Shown here piece after piece: positions 10,175 through 19,420 of a stretch of 64,000 nucleotides of DNA. The position numbers were made by a program, and so were the translations under genes. The notes under the pieces were generated by a model that did not search any database, was not told the origin of the DNA, and was given only the letters and a program-made list of their open reading frames with translations. The stretch covers positions 1-64,000 of the forward strand of contig NZ_JALXXB010000007.1 in NCBI RefSeq assembly GCF_025144225.1, written 5' to 3'. Position 1 is the first letter of the stretch, and each line of letters begins with the position of its first letter. This DNA is from Aestuariimicrobium sp. p3-SID1156 (GTDB taxonomy: Bacteria > Actinomycetota > Actinomycetes > Propionibacteriales > Propionibacteriaceae).

Positions 10175-11317
10175 TCACTTCTGCTCGAGGTCCTTGAGCA
10201 GGACATCGCGGCCACTGACCTTGATCGTGGCGCCCTTCTCGGACGCCACTAGGGACTCATAGACCAAGCCGTCCAGCGCGGGCAGGACCAACTTGTCCTC
10301 GTGGGCCTTCAGCGCCTTCTTGATGATGCCCGCCGGCACCGGGACGCGGCTCGCCCTGGCCTTGGGGTCCTCGAGGGTGATCTTCCTGGTGGCCGGGTCG
10401 AGGACGGGGCGTGCGGTCACCGTGATCGTCAGCCTGGCCAGGAAGACGGTGACCTCCTTGTCGAACTTCACCCGATCCCCGGTGTCGTGGGTGATCGTCA
10501 TTCCAGCCAGCGTGGACAACTCGGGATAGTCCATCTCGGCGTCCGCATCGAGCGCCCCGATCACGGTCTTCTCGGCGTCCCGAGGGTCGGTGATGTTGCG
10601 GGCGCGGCCCGTGATCCGGAGGAACTTCAGGGTCTTGCTCCCTGACTTCAGGGACGCATCAGGTGCTTGGAAGGTCAGTTCCCCAATCTCGTTCTTGCGG
10701 AAGATCGAGCGCAGGACCGAGGGGTCCTGGACCGCGGCCGTGGCCTGCGTGTCGAAGGTGCGGCTCAACGACGTGGAGACCCGATCGTTCGTCATCGACC
10801 GAACGTAGGACTCGGCGATCGCCACTCCCACGGTGGAGACCAGGACTGCGATGACGACGACCACGGCGAGCAGGGCGAAGAGCCATCGGTGCCAGCGTCG
10901 GCGCTTGCGAGGACGCGCCGGGCGTGCGGCGGTGATGATCCGGTCTTCGGCGTCCATCGTCACCGTGGCCGGGGTGCCGTCGGCGAATGGCTCGGCTGCC
11001 AACACCTCATCGCGGCTCAGGTCCACCAGGGTGGGTTCGTTCTCCTCAACGACGTCCTCCTCCGCGTCTGCGGCTGCCCCCTGGACCACGTCGTCGACCG
11101 CCAGCGCGGCGGTGGGCTCCTGGTCCTGCAGAACCACGTCGTCCTCGGAACGCTCCTGCACCGTCACCGGGGTGACCGCACTGGCCCCCGACGCGGTACT
11201 GCGCGGAGCCGGACGTGCGGCGGTGTCGGCGAGCTTTCGCGGGCGCCGAGGGGTCCGCGAGGACACCACGGGCCGACGTGTGCTCACGTCGGTCGTGCGG
11301 TCCTCACTGGATGCCAC
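10175..11317 (-). CDS. LmeA-like (DUF2993) membrane-anchored phospholipid-binding protein
   Basis: Seen: 380 residues from GTG 11317. The first 140 or so residues are Ala/Pro-rich and acidic (low complexity). A basic RKRRRWHRW patch leads into one TM segment (LFALLAVVVVIAVLVSTVGVA), followed by an extracytoplasmic DUF2993 domain of about 200 residues. Known: in mycobacteria LmeA binds phospholipid and supports lipomannan maturation. Inference: envelope lipid or glycolipid role here. The long cytoplasmic low-complexity N-terminus is unusual compared with secreted LmeA. It begins 5 bases after the dapB stop, suggesting one transcript. Confidence 0.75.
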   Translation of the reverse strand: MASSEDRTTDVSTRRPVVSSRTPRRPRKLADTAARPAPRSTASGASAVTPVTVQERSEDDVVLQDQEPTAALAVDDVVQGAAADAEEDVVEENEPTLVDLSRDEVLAAEPFADGTPATVTMDAEDRIITAARPARPRKRRRWHRWLFALLAVVVVIAVLVSTVGVAIAESYVRSMTNDRVSTSLSRTFDTQATAAVQDPSVLRSIFRKNEIGELTFQAPDASLKSGSKTLKFLRITGRARNITDPRDAEKTVIGALDADAEMDYPELSTLAGMTITHDTGDRVKFDKEVTVFLARLTITVTARPVLDPATRKITLEDPKARASRVPVPAGIIKKALKAHEDKLVLPALDGLVYESLVASEKGATIKVSGRDVLLKDLEQK

Positions 11318-11322
11318 CTGGC

Positions 11323-12123
<801 letters not shown>

Positions 12124-12145
12124 CTACCCGGTCAGGGGTGAAAGG

Positions 12146-12174
12146 AACCCCGGGCACACGAGGTGCCCGGGGTT
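12146..12174 (-). terminator. Hairpin terminator after pnp
   Basis: Perfect 12-bp stem (12146-12157 with 12163-12174) with an ACGAG loop, 20 bases beyond the pnp stop. On the minus strand it is followed by a CCTTT stretch. It separates pnp from dapB. Confidence 0.75.
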
Positions 12175-12193
12175 CTTCGTGCTGGTGATCAGA

Positions 12194-14440
12194 TCACTCG
12201 GCGTCGGTGGCCTCAGCAGCAGGAGCGCCCTCGACAGCAGCGGGTGCGTCCTCAGCCTTGTCCTCCTCCACCGGGGACAGCGACAGCTTGCCGCGATCGT
12301 CGATGTCGGTGATCTCGACCTGGATCTTCTGGCCGACCGAGAGCACGTCCTCGACGTTCTCCACGCGCTTGCCGCCGTTGAGCACCTTCAGCTTGCTGAT
12401 GTGCAGCAGGCCGTCCTTGCCGGGCATGAGCGAGACGAAGGCACCGAAGGTGGTCAGCTTGACCACGGTACCGAGGTAGCGCTCACCCTTCTCGGGCATC
12501 GTCGGGTTGGCGATGCCGTTGATGATGGCGCGGGCGGCCTCGGCCGACTCGCCGTTGTCGGCACCGATGTAGATGGTGCCGTCGTCCTCGATGCTGATCT
12601 CGGCGCCGGTGTCGTCCTGAATCTGGTTGATCATCTTGCCCTTGGGGCCGATGACCTCACCGATCTTGTCGACGGGGATCTTCACCGTGATGATGCGAGG
12701 CGCGTAGGTGCTCATCTCATCAGGGGTGTCGATGGCCTCGCCCATGACCTCGAGGAGGGTGTGGCGGGCGTCGCGGGCCTGCAGCATGGCCTTGGACAGC
12801 TCGTCGGCGGGGATGCCATCGAGCTTGGTGTCCAGCTGCAGCGCGGTCACGAAATCGGGGGTACCGGCGACCTTGAAGTCCATGTCACCCAGTGCGTCCT
12901 CAGCACCCAGGATGTCGGTCAGCGCAACGTAGTGGGTCTTGCCGTCGATGGTCTCGCTCATCAGGCCCATGGCGATACCGGCCACGGGTGCCTTCAGCGG
13001 GACGCCAGCCTGCAGTAGCGACATGGTGGAGGCGCAGACCGAACCCATCGAGGTGGAGCCATTGGACCCCAGCGCCTCCGACACCTGACGAATGGCGTAG
13101 GGGAACTCCTCGCGGCTGGGCAGCACCGGCACCAGGGCACGCTCGGCGAGCGCACCGTGGCCGATCTCGCGGCGCTTCGGCGAACCGACGCGGCCGGTCT
13201 CACCGGTGGAGTAGGGCGGGAAGTTGTAGTGGTGCATGTAGCGCTTGTGATCCTCGGGGGCGAGGGTGTCCAGCTTCTGCTCCAGGCCCAGCATGTTCAG
13301 GGTGGTGATGCCCAGGATCTGGGTCTCACCGCGCATGAACAGCGCCGAACCGTGCACGCGTGGGATCACGCCGACCTCGGCGGAGAGGGTACGGATGTCA
13401 GCCACACCGCGGCCGTCGATGCGGACGCCCTCCGTGAGGGTGCGGTGGCGCACGATCTTCTTGGTCAGGGCCTTGAAGGCAGCGGAGATCTCGGACTCAC
13501 GGCCCTCGAAGCGCTCGGCCAGCTCCTCGGTGACACGCTGGCGCAGGGCGTGGGTGGCATTGTCACGATCCTGCTTGCCCGCGATCTGCATGTCGCGGGC
13601 GAGGTCGGCGGAGGCGAGTTCCTCCACGGCCTGGTAGACGTCATCCTGGTAGTCCTTGAAGACCGGGAAGTCGTAGGTCTCCTTCGGCAGCTTGGCTGCC
13701 AGCTCGACCTGGGCATCACACAGTGCCTTGATGAAGGGCTTGGACGCCTCCAGGCCCTGCCCCACGACCTCTTCGGTCGGGGCCTGGGCACCGGCGCGGA
13801 CCTTCTCGTAGGTCTTCTCGGTCGACTCGGCCTCAACCATCATGATGGCGACGTCACCGTCGGGCAGGACGCGGCCGGCCACGACCATGTCGAAGACGGC
13901 GTCCTCGAGCTGCTGGACGCTGGGGAAGGCCACCCACTGGCCCTCGATCAGGGCGACTCGGACGCCGCCGATCGGGCCGGAAAAGGGCAGGCCGGCGAGC
14001 TGGGTCGACATCGAGGCAGCGTTGATCGCGACCACGTCGTAGAGCACGTCGGGGTTGAGCGCCATGACGGTGACGACGATCTGGACCTCATTGCGCAGCC
14101 CCTTGACGAAGGAGGGGCGCAGCGGACGATCGATGAGGCGGCAGGTCAGGATGGCGCCCTCCGAGGGGCGTCCCTCGCGCCGGAAGAAGGAGCCGGGGAT
14201 GCGGCCGGCGGCGTACATGCGCTCCTCGACGTCGACCGTCAGGGGGAAGAAGTCGATGGATTCGCGCGGGGTCTTGGCGGCCGTGGTGGCCGACAGCAGC
14301 ATGGTGTCGTCGTCGAGGTAGACGGCAGCGGAGCCGTCGGCCTGGCGGGCGAGCAGGCCCGACTCGAAGCGAACGGTGTGCTTGCCGAACTTGCCATTGT
14401 CAAGAATGGCCTCGGTGAACTGGACGTCTGGTCCCTCCAT
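12194..14440 (-). CDS. pnp: Polyribonucleotide nucleotidyltransferase (PNPase)
   Basis: Phosphorolytic 3'-5' exoribonuclease, core of RNA turnover. Seen: 748 residues from ATG 14440, chosen because AAAGGAG sits five bases upstream. Two RNase PH domains flank an all-alpha domain. A KH domain starts near 583 ([20 protein letters not shown]) and an S1 domain covers about 650-723 ([20 protein letters not shown]). The C-terminal tail is Ala/Glu-rich. An upstream in-frame extension is rejected as non-homologous and proline-rich. It follows rpsO, the usual order, but 390 bases and a hairpin separate them. The hairpin at 12146-12174 ends it. Confidence 0.97.
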   Translation of the reverse strand: MEGPDVQFTEAILDNGKFGKHTVRFESGLLARQADGSAAVYLDDDTMLLSATTAAKTPRESIDFFPLTVDVEERMYAAGRIPGSFFRREGRPSEGAILTCRLIDRPLRPSFVKGLRNEVQIVVTVMALNPDVLYDVVAINAASMSTQLAGLPFSGPIGGVRVALIEGQWVAFPSVQQLEDAVFDMVVAGRVLPDGDVAIMMVEAESTEKTYEKVRAGAQAPTEEVVGQGLEASKPFIKALCDAQVELAAKLPKETYDFPVFKDYQDDVYQAVEELASADLARDMQIAGKQDRDNATHALRQRVTEELAERFEGRESEISAAFKALTKKIVRHRTLTEGVRIDGRGVADIRTLSAEVGVIPRVHGSALFMRGETQILGITTLNMLGLEQKLDTLAPEDHKRYMHHYNFPPYSTGETGRVGSPKRREIGHGALAERALVPVLPSREEFPYAIRQVSEALGSNGSTSMGSVCASTMSLLQAGVPLKAPVAGIAMGLMSETIDGKTHYVALTDILGAEDALGDMDFKVAGTPDFVTALQLDTKLDGIPADELSKAMLQARDARHTLLEVMGEAIDTPDEMSTYAPRIITVKIPVDKIGEVIGPKGKMINQIQDDTGAEISIEDDGTIYIGADNGESAEAARAIINGIANPTMPEKGERYLGTVVKLTTFGAFVSLMPGKDGLLHISKLKVLNGGKRVENVEDVLSVGQKIQVEITDIDDRGKLSLSPVEEDKAEDAPAAVEGAPAAEATDAE

Positions 14441-14740
14441 GGGGACTCCTTTCGTGGAAGGTGACCGGCGGCAGGATCGCCGCGGGCAGACCACTCCGCG
14501 GTGGGCAGACCCCTCCCCTGGTGGGGGTGGGGGCATGCCGGTACGGGGTCACTCCCAGCCGGTCTTCGATCGAGGCACGCGGGGCCATCAGGCGCGATCA
14601 GGGACCGCGATGTACCCGGGCGCCACTACCGAGGACCAGACCGTTCCTCGTGACCATGAGCCCTCAACGGGCTCGCGTGGCAAAATCGTTGTGGAATTGT
14701 GTGTGTGGAACGAGTCTAGCCGGGTTGCATTTCGGATGCT
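14441..14740 (-). promoter_or_regulatory. pnp 5' leader / promoter region
   Basis: About 300 bases without a gene between the rpsO terminator and pnp. A 6-bp CCGCGG stem (14480-14485 with 14496-14501) and two direct copies of GGGCAGAC (14484-14491 and 14503-14510) lie just upstream of the ribosome site. Known: actinobacterial pnp leaders carry a conserved RNA structure (Actino-pnp motif). I cannot confirm that this hairpin matches it without a covariance search. No clear -10/-35 pair was found. Confidence 0.35.
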
Positions 14741-14747
14741 GGAACGC

Positions 14748-14791
14748 CGCAGCCCCCGCGCGAAGCAGGTGCTCCGGGCGCGGGGGCTGCG
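14748..14791 (-). terminator. Hairpin terminator after rpsO
   Basis: A perfect 14-bp GC-rich stem (14748-14761 with 14778-14791) around a 16-base loop, about 40 bases beyond the rpsO stop. It suggests that pnp has its own promoter or depends on readthrough. Confidence 0.7.
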
Positions 14792-14830
14792 GGAACGTTC
14801 GAGATCAGCGTGACCGTACCGGTCGGGCGA

Positions 14831-15094
14831 TCAGCGACGCAGGCCGAGGCGGGCGATCAGCTCACGGTAGTGGTTGATGTCCTCCTGAGCCACGTAGTTG
14901 AGCAGACGACGACGCTGACCGACCATCAGCATCAGGCCGCGACGGCTGTGGTGGTCACCCTTGTGCTGCTTCAGGTGCTCGGTCAGGTGCGCGATGCGCT
15001 TGGTGAGCAGAGCGATCTGGACATCGGGGGAACCGGTGTCGCCGGGGTGGGTCGCGTACTCGTCGATGATCTGCTTCTTGGTCTCGGCATCCAT
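14831..15094 (-). CDS. rpsO: 30S ribosomal protein S15
   Basis: Small-subunit protein that binds the central domain of 16S rRNA. Seen: 87 residues from ATG 15094, preceded by AAAGGGAA. The family core [15 protein letters not shown] and the [23 protein letters not shown]-binding loop are complete. An open extension to 15172 lacks similarity and a ribosome site. Upstream of pnp, as in most bacteria. Confidence 0.97.
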   Translation of the reverse strand: MDAETKKQIIDEYATHPGDTGSPDVQIALLTKRIAHLTEHLKQHKGDHHSRRGLMLMVGQRRRLLNYVAQEDINHYRELIARLGLRR

Positions 15095-15224
15095 GTCGAT
15101 TCCCTTTCTGTCGTTGCGCGGCGCGACGACCGGTGGTCGTGCTCTCTGGATCCGCGGGCGTCCTGACGCCAAGGGACGACTCTACCGGCTTGCCCCGAAC
15201 AGGAGAAATCGGGCCCGAGGAGGT

Positions 15225-15710
15225 TCAGGCCATCGTCAGGGACTTGCGGTAGATCGCGAACAACCCCTCGGCCGGGTCACCGCTCTCTGCTGCCTCGTGG
15301 ACCTCGTCCGGGTTCTCCAGGTCGATGTGGTCGCCGGTGGCGGAGTAGCTGAGGTCCACCGCCATGGAGATCATTCGCTCGTTCTCGGGGTCGATGACCA
15401 TGAAGGTGGCTTCATGGCCCTTCTCACGGGCCTTGTCCTCCAGCCAGGTGGTGATGGCCGAGCCGACGCCCTGGCGGCGGTGGTCACTGACGATCCAGAT
15501 GCGCTTCACCTCGGGCTGGAGCTCGCTGACCAGATCGAGGACCGCGGCGCCGACAACCCTGCCGTCGACCTCGCCCACGGCATACCAGACCTCGCCACGG
15601 TCTGCCGCGGCCAGGGTCTCCTCGACCTTGTCGGCGTCCGGGAAGCTCTGGAGTACCTCGACATCAGCCAGGGTCGCGCGGCGGACGATGGTGCGTTCGG
15701 TGGCAGCCAT
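15225..15710 (-). CDS. GNAT-family N-acetyltransferase
   Basis: Predicted acetyltransferase of unknown target. Seen: 161 residues with VRRATLADVEVLQSF at the N-terminus, a VVGAAVLDLV strand, and the acetyl-CoA loop IWIVSDHRRQGVGSAI (RRQGVG). ATFMVIDPENERM follows. The C-terminal 40 residues are acidic. The gene stands alone between rpsO and ribF, with about 65 bases to each upstream neighbour. The start ATG at 15710 has an upstream GGGAGGTCCCC ribosome-site candidate. Confidence 0.8.
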   Translation of the reverse strand: MAATERTIVRRATLADVEVLQSFPDADKVEETLAAADRGEVWYAVGEVDGRVVGAAVLDLVSELQPEVKRIWIVSDHRRQGVGSAITTWLEDKAREKGHEATFMVIDPENERMISMAVDLSYSATGDHIDLENPDEVHEAAESGDPAEGLFAIYRKSLTMA

Positions 15711-15774
15711 GGGGACCTCCCGTGGGTTGCTGGGCGAGTGGTTCCACTCGCGCCACTCACCTTAGCGGCGGGGC

Positions 15775-16692
15775 TCAGGCGGGGGCGAGGATCTCGCGGG
15801 TTCGCTGGACGTCAGCGTTGATCTGGGTCACCAGCGAGTCGAGGCCGTCGAACTTGAGGTTCCCGCGCAATCGCTCGATGAAATCGACGTGAACCCGCTT
15901 GCCGTAGAGCTTCAGGTCGTCACGGTCGAGCACATAGGCCTCCACGACTGCCTCCGGGACGTCCTCGAAGGTCGGGTTGCGGCCCACGGAGATCGCGGCC
16001 GGCATGCGCTCGTCCTCGCCCTCGACAGTCAGCCAACCGGCGTAGACGCCGTCCCCCGGGGCAGCATGCCCCTTCTGGACCGGGAGGTTGGCAGTTGGGA
16101 AGCCCAGTTCGCGTCCGCGTTGGTGGCCCATCATGACGATGCCCGAGTAGCGGAAGGGGCGGCCCAGGTGGTGCGCGGCGGCGGCCACGTCGCCCTCGGC
16201 CAGGGCATTGCGAACCAGCGTGGAGCAGGTGGTGGAGTCGTCGACCTGGATGAGGTCGACCACGTGGACACGGAAGCGGTGCGCCCCCAGCTCGTCTCGC
16301 GCCCCCAGCTCGGCCAGGGTCTCCACGGTGCCTTCGGCCCTGGCGCCGAAGGTGAAGTTGCTGCCCACACAGACCACCCGGGGACGCAGTGGCAGCAGGA
16401 CGCGATCGACGAATTCCTGCGGGCTCAGCGCCATCAGCTCACGGGTGAAGGGCACCACACGCACCTCGGCGACACCGGCCTCAGCGAGCAGTTCGATGCG
16501 TCCGGTCAGGTCGGTGAGAAGTTCGGGCTCGGTCCCGGGGCGCACCACGCTCTGGGGGTGGGGCCAGAAGGTCACCGCGACCAGCGGCAACCCGGGGGCC
16601 TGTGCCTGGGCCTGGCTGAGCAGGGAGCGGTGGCCGGTGTGGACACCGTCGAAGTTCCCGATGGCCACGACGCAGGCTTGAGGATTGTGCAC
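15775..16692 (-). CDS. ribF: Bifunctional riboflavin kinase / FAD synthetase
   Basis: Converts riboflavin to FMN and FMN to FAD. Seen: 305 residues from GTG 16692. The N-terminal nucleotidyltransferase motif GNFDGVHTGH is at 12-21 and the FAD-synthetase region has CVGSNFTFG. The C-terminal flavokinase domain has PTANLP (catalytic PTAN) and GVYAGW. Length is normal. No FMN riboswitch is visible upstream. In actinobacteria ribF commonly lies between truB and rpsO; here azlCD sits between ribF and truB. The 94-base gap to the divergent azlC must hold both promoters. Confidence 0.96.
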   Translation of the reverse strand: MHNPQACVVAIGNFDGVHTGHRSLLSQAQAQAPGLPLVAVTFWPHPQSVVRPGTEPELLTDLTGRIELLAEAGVAEVRVVPFTRELMALSPQEFVDRVLLPLRPRVVCVGSNFTFGARAEGTVETLAELGARDELGAHRFRVHVVDLIQVDDSTTCSTLVRNALAEGDVAAAAHHLGRPFRYSGIVMMGHQRGRELGFPTANLPVQKGHAAPGDGVYAGWLTVEGEDERMPAAISVGRNPTFEDVPEAVVEAYVLDRDDLKLYGKRVHVDFIERLRGNLKFDGLDSLVTQINADVQRTREILAPA

Positions 16693-16786
16693 GAGTGGAG
16701 AGTTTAGGCGCTCAGCGTCCGAACTGGTGAACAGCCGGTGGACGCCAAGTGGTCATCGTCTCGTGGGCATCCTAGGATCGAGGACC

Positions 16787-17461
16787 GTGTCTGCCTCCCC
16801 CGCCGTTCTCATGGGCCTGTCGATCTCCCTGGCGACGGGGTTGTACGGCATCAGCTTCGGGGCACTCAGCAGTGCTGCGGGGCTCTCGCTGGGCCAGACG
16901 ATGGCCCTGAGCCTGCTGATGTTCACGGGCGGCTCGCAGTTCGCCTTCATCGGGTCGATCGCGGGCGGTGGACCCGCCGCGTTGGCGTCGGCGACGCTGC
17001 TCGGCCTGCGCAACCTGATCTACGGCGCCCAGATGAACGCCATGTTCGCCCCGCACGGGCTGCGCAAGCTGGCCTCGGCCCATGTCACCATCGACGAGTC
17101 GGTGGCCACGGCCATGGGCCAACCTGATCAGGCTGAACGACGCCGGGGCTTCTGGGTGGCCGGGGTGGGCGTGTTCCTGTGCTGGAACCTGTTCACCCTG
17201 CTGGGGGCCCTGCTGGGCAATGCCCTGGGTGACCCGAAGACCTGGGGCCTGGACGGAGCTGCGGTCGCGGCCTTCCTGGGGCTGCTGTGGCCACGGCTGC
17301 GCAGTCGCGACACGGTGACGATCGGGGTGGCAGCGGCGTTCGTCACGCTGCTGACCGTCCCCGTGCTGCCTGCGGGCGTCCCCTTGCTGCTCGCTGCAGC
17401 GGCGGCCGCCTTCGTCGCCTGGCTCCTGGGACGCCGCACCCCGGCTGGGGGTGTGTCATGA
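16787..17461 (+). CDS. azlC: Branched-chain amino acid exporter, large subunit (AzlC family)
   Basis: Large, multi-spanning subunit of an AzlCD/LIV-E type exporter. Seen: about 224 residues from GTG 16787, chosen because family similarity begins a few residues later (GLSISLATGLYGISFGALS). Motifs FTGGSQFAFIG and LGLRNLIYGAQMN are typical. Several hydrophobic spans run to the C-terminus, ending in an Ala/Leu-rich stretch. The azlD start overlaps its stop (ATGA). The pair is inserted on the opposite strand inside the truB-ribF region. Confidence 0.87.
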   Translation: MSASPAVLMGLSISLATGLYGISFGALSSAAGLSLGQTMALSLLMFTGGSQFAFIGSIAGGGPAALASATLLGLRNLIYGAQMNAMFAPHGLRKLASAHVTIDESVATAMGQPDQAERRRGFWVAGVGVFLCWNLFTLLGALLGNALGDPKTWGLDGAAVAAFLGLLWPRLRSRDTVTIGVAAAFVTLLTVPVLPAGVPLLLAAAAAAFVAWLLGRRTPAGGVS

Positions 17462-17772
17462 ACCTGTGGCTCTGGGTGCTGCTGGCGTGCGTCCTCGCCT
17501 ACCTGACCAAGCTGGCCGGCTACCTGCTGCCGGAGAAGTGGACCCAGGACCCGCGCGTGATGGCCTACACCGGGGCGATGACGATCGGCCTGCTGAGTTC
17601 GCTGGTGCTGCTCAATGCCGTCGGCGACGGGCAGCGGCTGGTCCTGGATGCCCGGATGGTGGCGCTGTTGGTCGCGGGACTCGCCCTCTGGCGAAAGCTG
17701 CCCTACCTCGTGGTGGTCTTGCTCGGCGCCCTCTCAGCAGCGGCGTGGCGGTGGGCGATGCGTGGGGCATAG
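17458..17772 (+). CDS. azlD: Branched-chain amino acid exporter, small subunit (AzlD family)
   Basis: Small membrane partner of AzlC. Seen: 104 residues, almost entirely hydrophobic with three or four spans. It starts MNLWLWVLLACVLAYLTKL, followed by AGYLLPEKWTQDPRVMAYTG. Length is normal for AzlD. Its ATG overlaps the azlC stop by four bases, so translation is coupled. A possible 42-codon frame follows three bases after its stop. Confidence 0.87.
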   Translation: MNLWLWVLLACVLAYLTKLAGYLLPEKWTQDPRVMAYTGAMTIGLLSSLVLLNAVGDGQRLVLDARMVALLVAGLALWRKLPYLVVVLLGALSAAAWRWAMRGA

Positions 17773-17775
17773 CCA

Positions 17776-17904
17776 GTGCGATTGTGGTGCCCCAACAACC
17801 TGTGGAGCAACGGCCTCGTCTCTGAGCAGGAACTGGCCTTGCTGGCGCTGGTGGCCGTAGGCGCCACGTACGTGTCCCTCTGGCGTGGATCGTCGGCGGC
17901 ATAG
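17776..17904 (+). CDS. Possible small one-span protein downstream of azlD
   Basis: A 42-codon frame from GTG 17776, three bases after the azlD stop. It has strongly GC-biased third positions and a hydrophobic segment ELALLALVAVGATYVSLW preceded by a short polar N-terminus. There is no clear ribosome site. I do not recognise a family. It could be a genuine small subunit, a relic, or chance. A hairpin follows at 17934. Confidence 0.3.
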   Translation: MRLWCPNNLWSNGLVSEQELALLALVAVGATYVSLWRGSSAA

Positions 17905-17933
17905 AGACAACCACCCCACCTCGATGGCAGCGG

Positions 17934-17965
17934 GGCCGGAGGGAATCAGTGATTCCCTTCCGGCC
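17934..17965. terminator. Bidirectional hairpin at azlD/truB junction
   Basis: A 15-bp stem in two blocks (17934-17948 with 17950-17965, one bulged T) around a very tight loop. It overlaps the truB stop codon. It can end both the azlCD transcript and truB. Confidence 0.65.
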
Positions 17966-18878
17966 TCGCGCTGCTGGCAAGCACCGCCAGCGGCTTGGCC
18001 CATCCCGCCTCGGGATCAGGCTCGAGCAGGGCGATGAGTTCGCCGTCCTTGCTGAGTGCTGCCGTCGTGGCAGCAATCTGCGAGCGGACGCGCTGGCCGT
18101 AGCCGAGGGCTCGGGCCTGCTCGTCAGTGACGGTCACATACGGGAAGCTTCGTCGAGCCACCTCGCCCATGGGTGTCACCGGCGGAGCATGCTCGGCCTC
18201 GAGGTCGGGCGCGGGCTCGGGCAGCTCGAAGCCGCCGATGCGGGTGCGGCGGAGCATGGTGAGGTGGCCCCCCACCCCCAGGGCGCGGCCGAGGTCACGG
18301 GCCAGGGCACGAATGTAAGTGCCCGAGGAGCAGTCCACGACAACGTCCAGGTCGAGGAACTGACCTTCCCGGCGACGACCGGTGACCTCGAAGCGGGTGA
18401 CCTCGACCTGACGAGACTTCAGTTCGACTTCTGCGCCCTCGCGCGCCAGGGCATAGGCGCGCTTGCCGTCGACCTTGATGGCTGACACCGAACTGGGCAC
18501 CTGCTCGATCAGCCCACGCAGGGGGGCCATCGAGTCCTCAACCTCTTCGGCAGTGAGGCCGGAGGCGTCCACTGCTTCGGAGAGTTCGCCCTCAGCATCA
18601 TCGGTGGTCGAGGACTGGCCGAGCCTGATGGTGGCCAGGTAGGTCTTGTCGTGCCCGGCCAGGTGGCCCAGCAGCCGAGTGGCGCGGTTGACGCCCACGA
18701 TCAGCAGGCCGGTGGCCATCGGGTCGAGAGTGCCGGCGTGGCCGACTTTCCGCGTCCCGAGGAGGCGCCGCAGGCGGCCGACCACCTGGTGGGAGGTCCA
18801 GCCCTGCGGCTTGACGACCAGCACGATGCCCGAACCGGTCTCCTTCGGCGGGGCCTCGGTGGCCGAAGGGGTGCTCAC
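17946..18878 (-). CDS. truB: tRNA pseudouridine-55 synthase
   Basis: Makes pseudouridine 55 in the T-loop of tRNAs. Seen: 310 residues from GTG 18878. The catalytic-Asp motif [13 protein letters not shown] is followed by [10 protein letters not shown] and [19 protein letters not shown]-terminal extension of about 60 residues follows the core. Its start overlaps the rbfA stop by four bases. The rbfA-truB order is conserved. Confidence 0.96.
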   Translation of the reverse strand: MSTPSATEAPPKETGSGIVLVVKPQGWTSHQVVGRLRRLLGTRKVGHAGTLDPMATGLLIVGVNRATRLLGHLAGHDKTYLATIRLGQSSTTDDAEGELSEAVDASGLTAEEVEDSMAPLRGLIEQVPSSVSAIKVDGKRAYALAREGAEVELKSRQVEVTRFEVTGRRREGQFLDLDVVVDCSSGTYIRALARDLGRALGVGGHLTMLRRTRIGGFELPEPAPDLEAEHAPPVTPMGEVARRSFPYVTVTDEQARALGYGQRVRSQIAATTAALSKDGELIALLEPDPEAGWAKPLAVLASSARPEGNH

Positions 18879-19306
18879 TCCTGGTCGTCCTCGTCGTCGC
18901 GACGATAGGGATCGGCCTCGCCGGCGTAGGTCTTGCCCGCTGCCTCGGCGTGCAGCTCCTCATCGCGCAGCTTGGCCTGGGCCAGCAGGTCCTCAATGTT
19001 CTTGGCGGCCTCAGGGGTGGCGTCCATGACGAAGGCGATGGTGGGCGCGAACTTCAGCCCCAGTCGCTTGGCGACCTCGGAACGGATCAGTCCGGTGGCC
19101 GACTTCAGCGCCGCCGCCGAATCGGCGCGTGCCTTGTCATCGCCCATCACGGTGTAGAAGATCGTCGCCTCGCGGGTGTCACCGGTGAGGCGGACGTCGG
19201 TGATGGTGACGAACCCGAGCCGCGGGTCCTTGACCCGTCGTTCCAGCATCTCGGCCACAATGACATGGATCTGGTCGGCCAGCTTGGCGACGCGGGGGTT
19301 GGTCAT
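18875..19306 (-). CDS. rbfA: Ribosome-binding factor A
   Basis: Single-KH-type factor for 30S maturation. Seen: 143 residues with [20 protein letters not shown] at the N-terminus and [19 protein letters not shown], both family hallmarks. The acidic C-terminal tail ([10 protein letters not shown]) is typical in actinobacteria. It lies between infB and truB. GGAGGAATC precedes the ATG. The 114-base gap from infB contains a hairpin. Confidence 0.95.
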   Translation of the reverse strand: MTNPRVAKLADQIHVIVAEMLERRVKDPRLGFVTITDVRLTGDTREATIFYTVMGDDKARADSAAALKSATGLIRSEVAKRLGLKFAPTIAFVMDATPEAAKNIEDLLAQAKLRDEELHAEAAGKTYAGEADPYRRDDEDDQE

Positions 19307-19358
19307 GATTCCTCCTGGTGTACTGCGCTCCCTCGACGGTAGCGCGTGGGGGACGGAT

Positions 19359-19387
19359 CGGGGGCAGGGAACGCGTCCCTGCCCCCG
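19359..19387 (-). terminator. Hairpin terminator after infB
   Basis: Perfect 12-bp GC-rich stem (19359-19370 with 19376-19387) with an ACGCG loop, 34 bases after the infB stop. It probably limits readthrough from infB into rbfA-truB. Confidence 0.7.
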
Positions 19388-19420
19388 ACGTGCCGGCCCG
19401 GGGGCCAGCAGTTCACCCGC

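Noticed and set aside
12194..14536. Longer pnp start at 14536
   Set aside because: The extra 32 residues are not PNPase-like, and a near-ideal AAAGGAG lies just before 14440.
16693..16786. FMN riboswitch upstream of ribF
   Set aside because: The 94-base gap is too short for the known aptamer and lacks its conserved core.
17946..18878. truB ending abnormally because a hairpin overlaps its stop
   Set aside because: The protein has full length and motifs; the hairpin simply doubles as a terminator.
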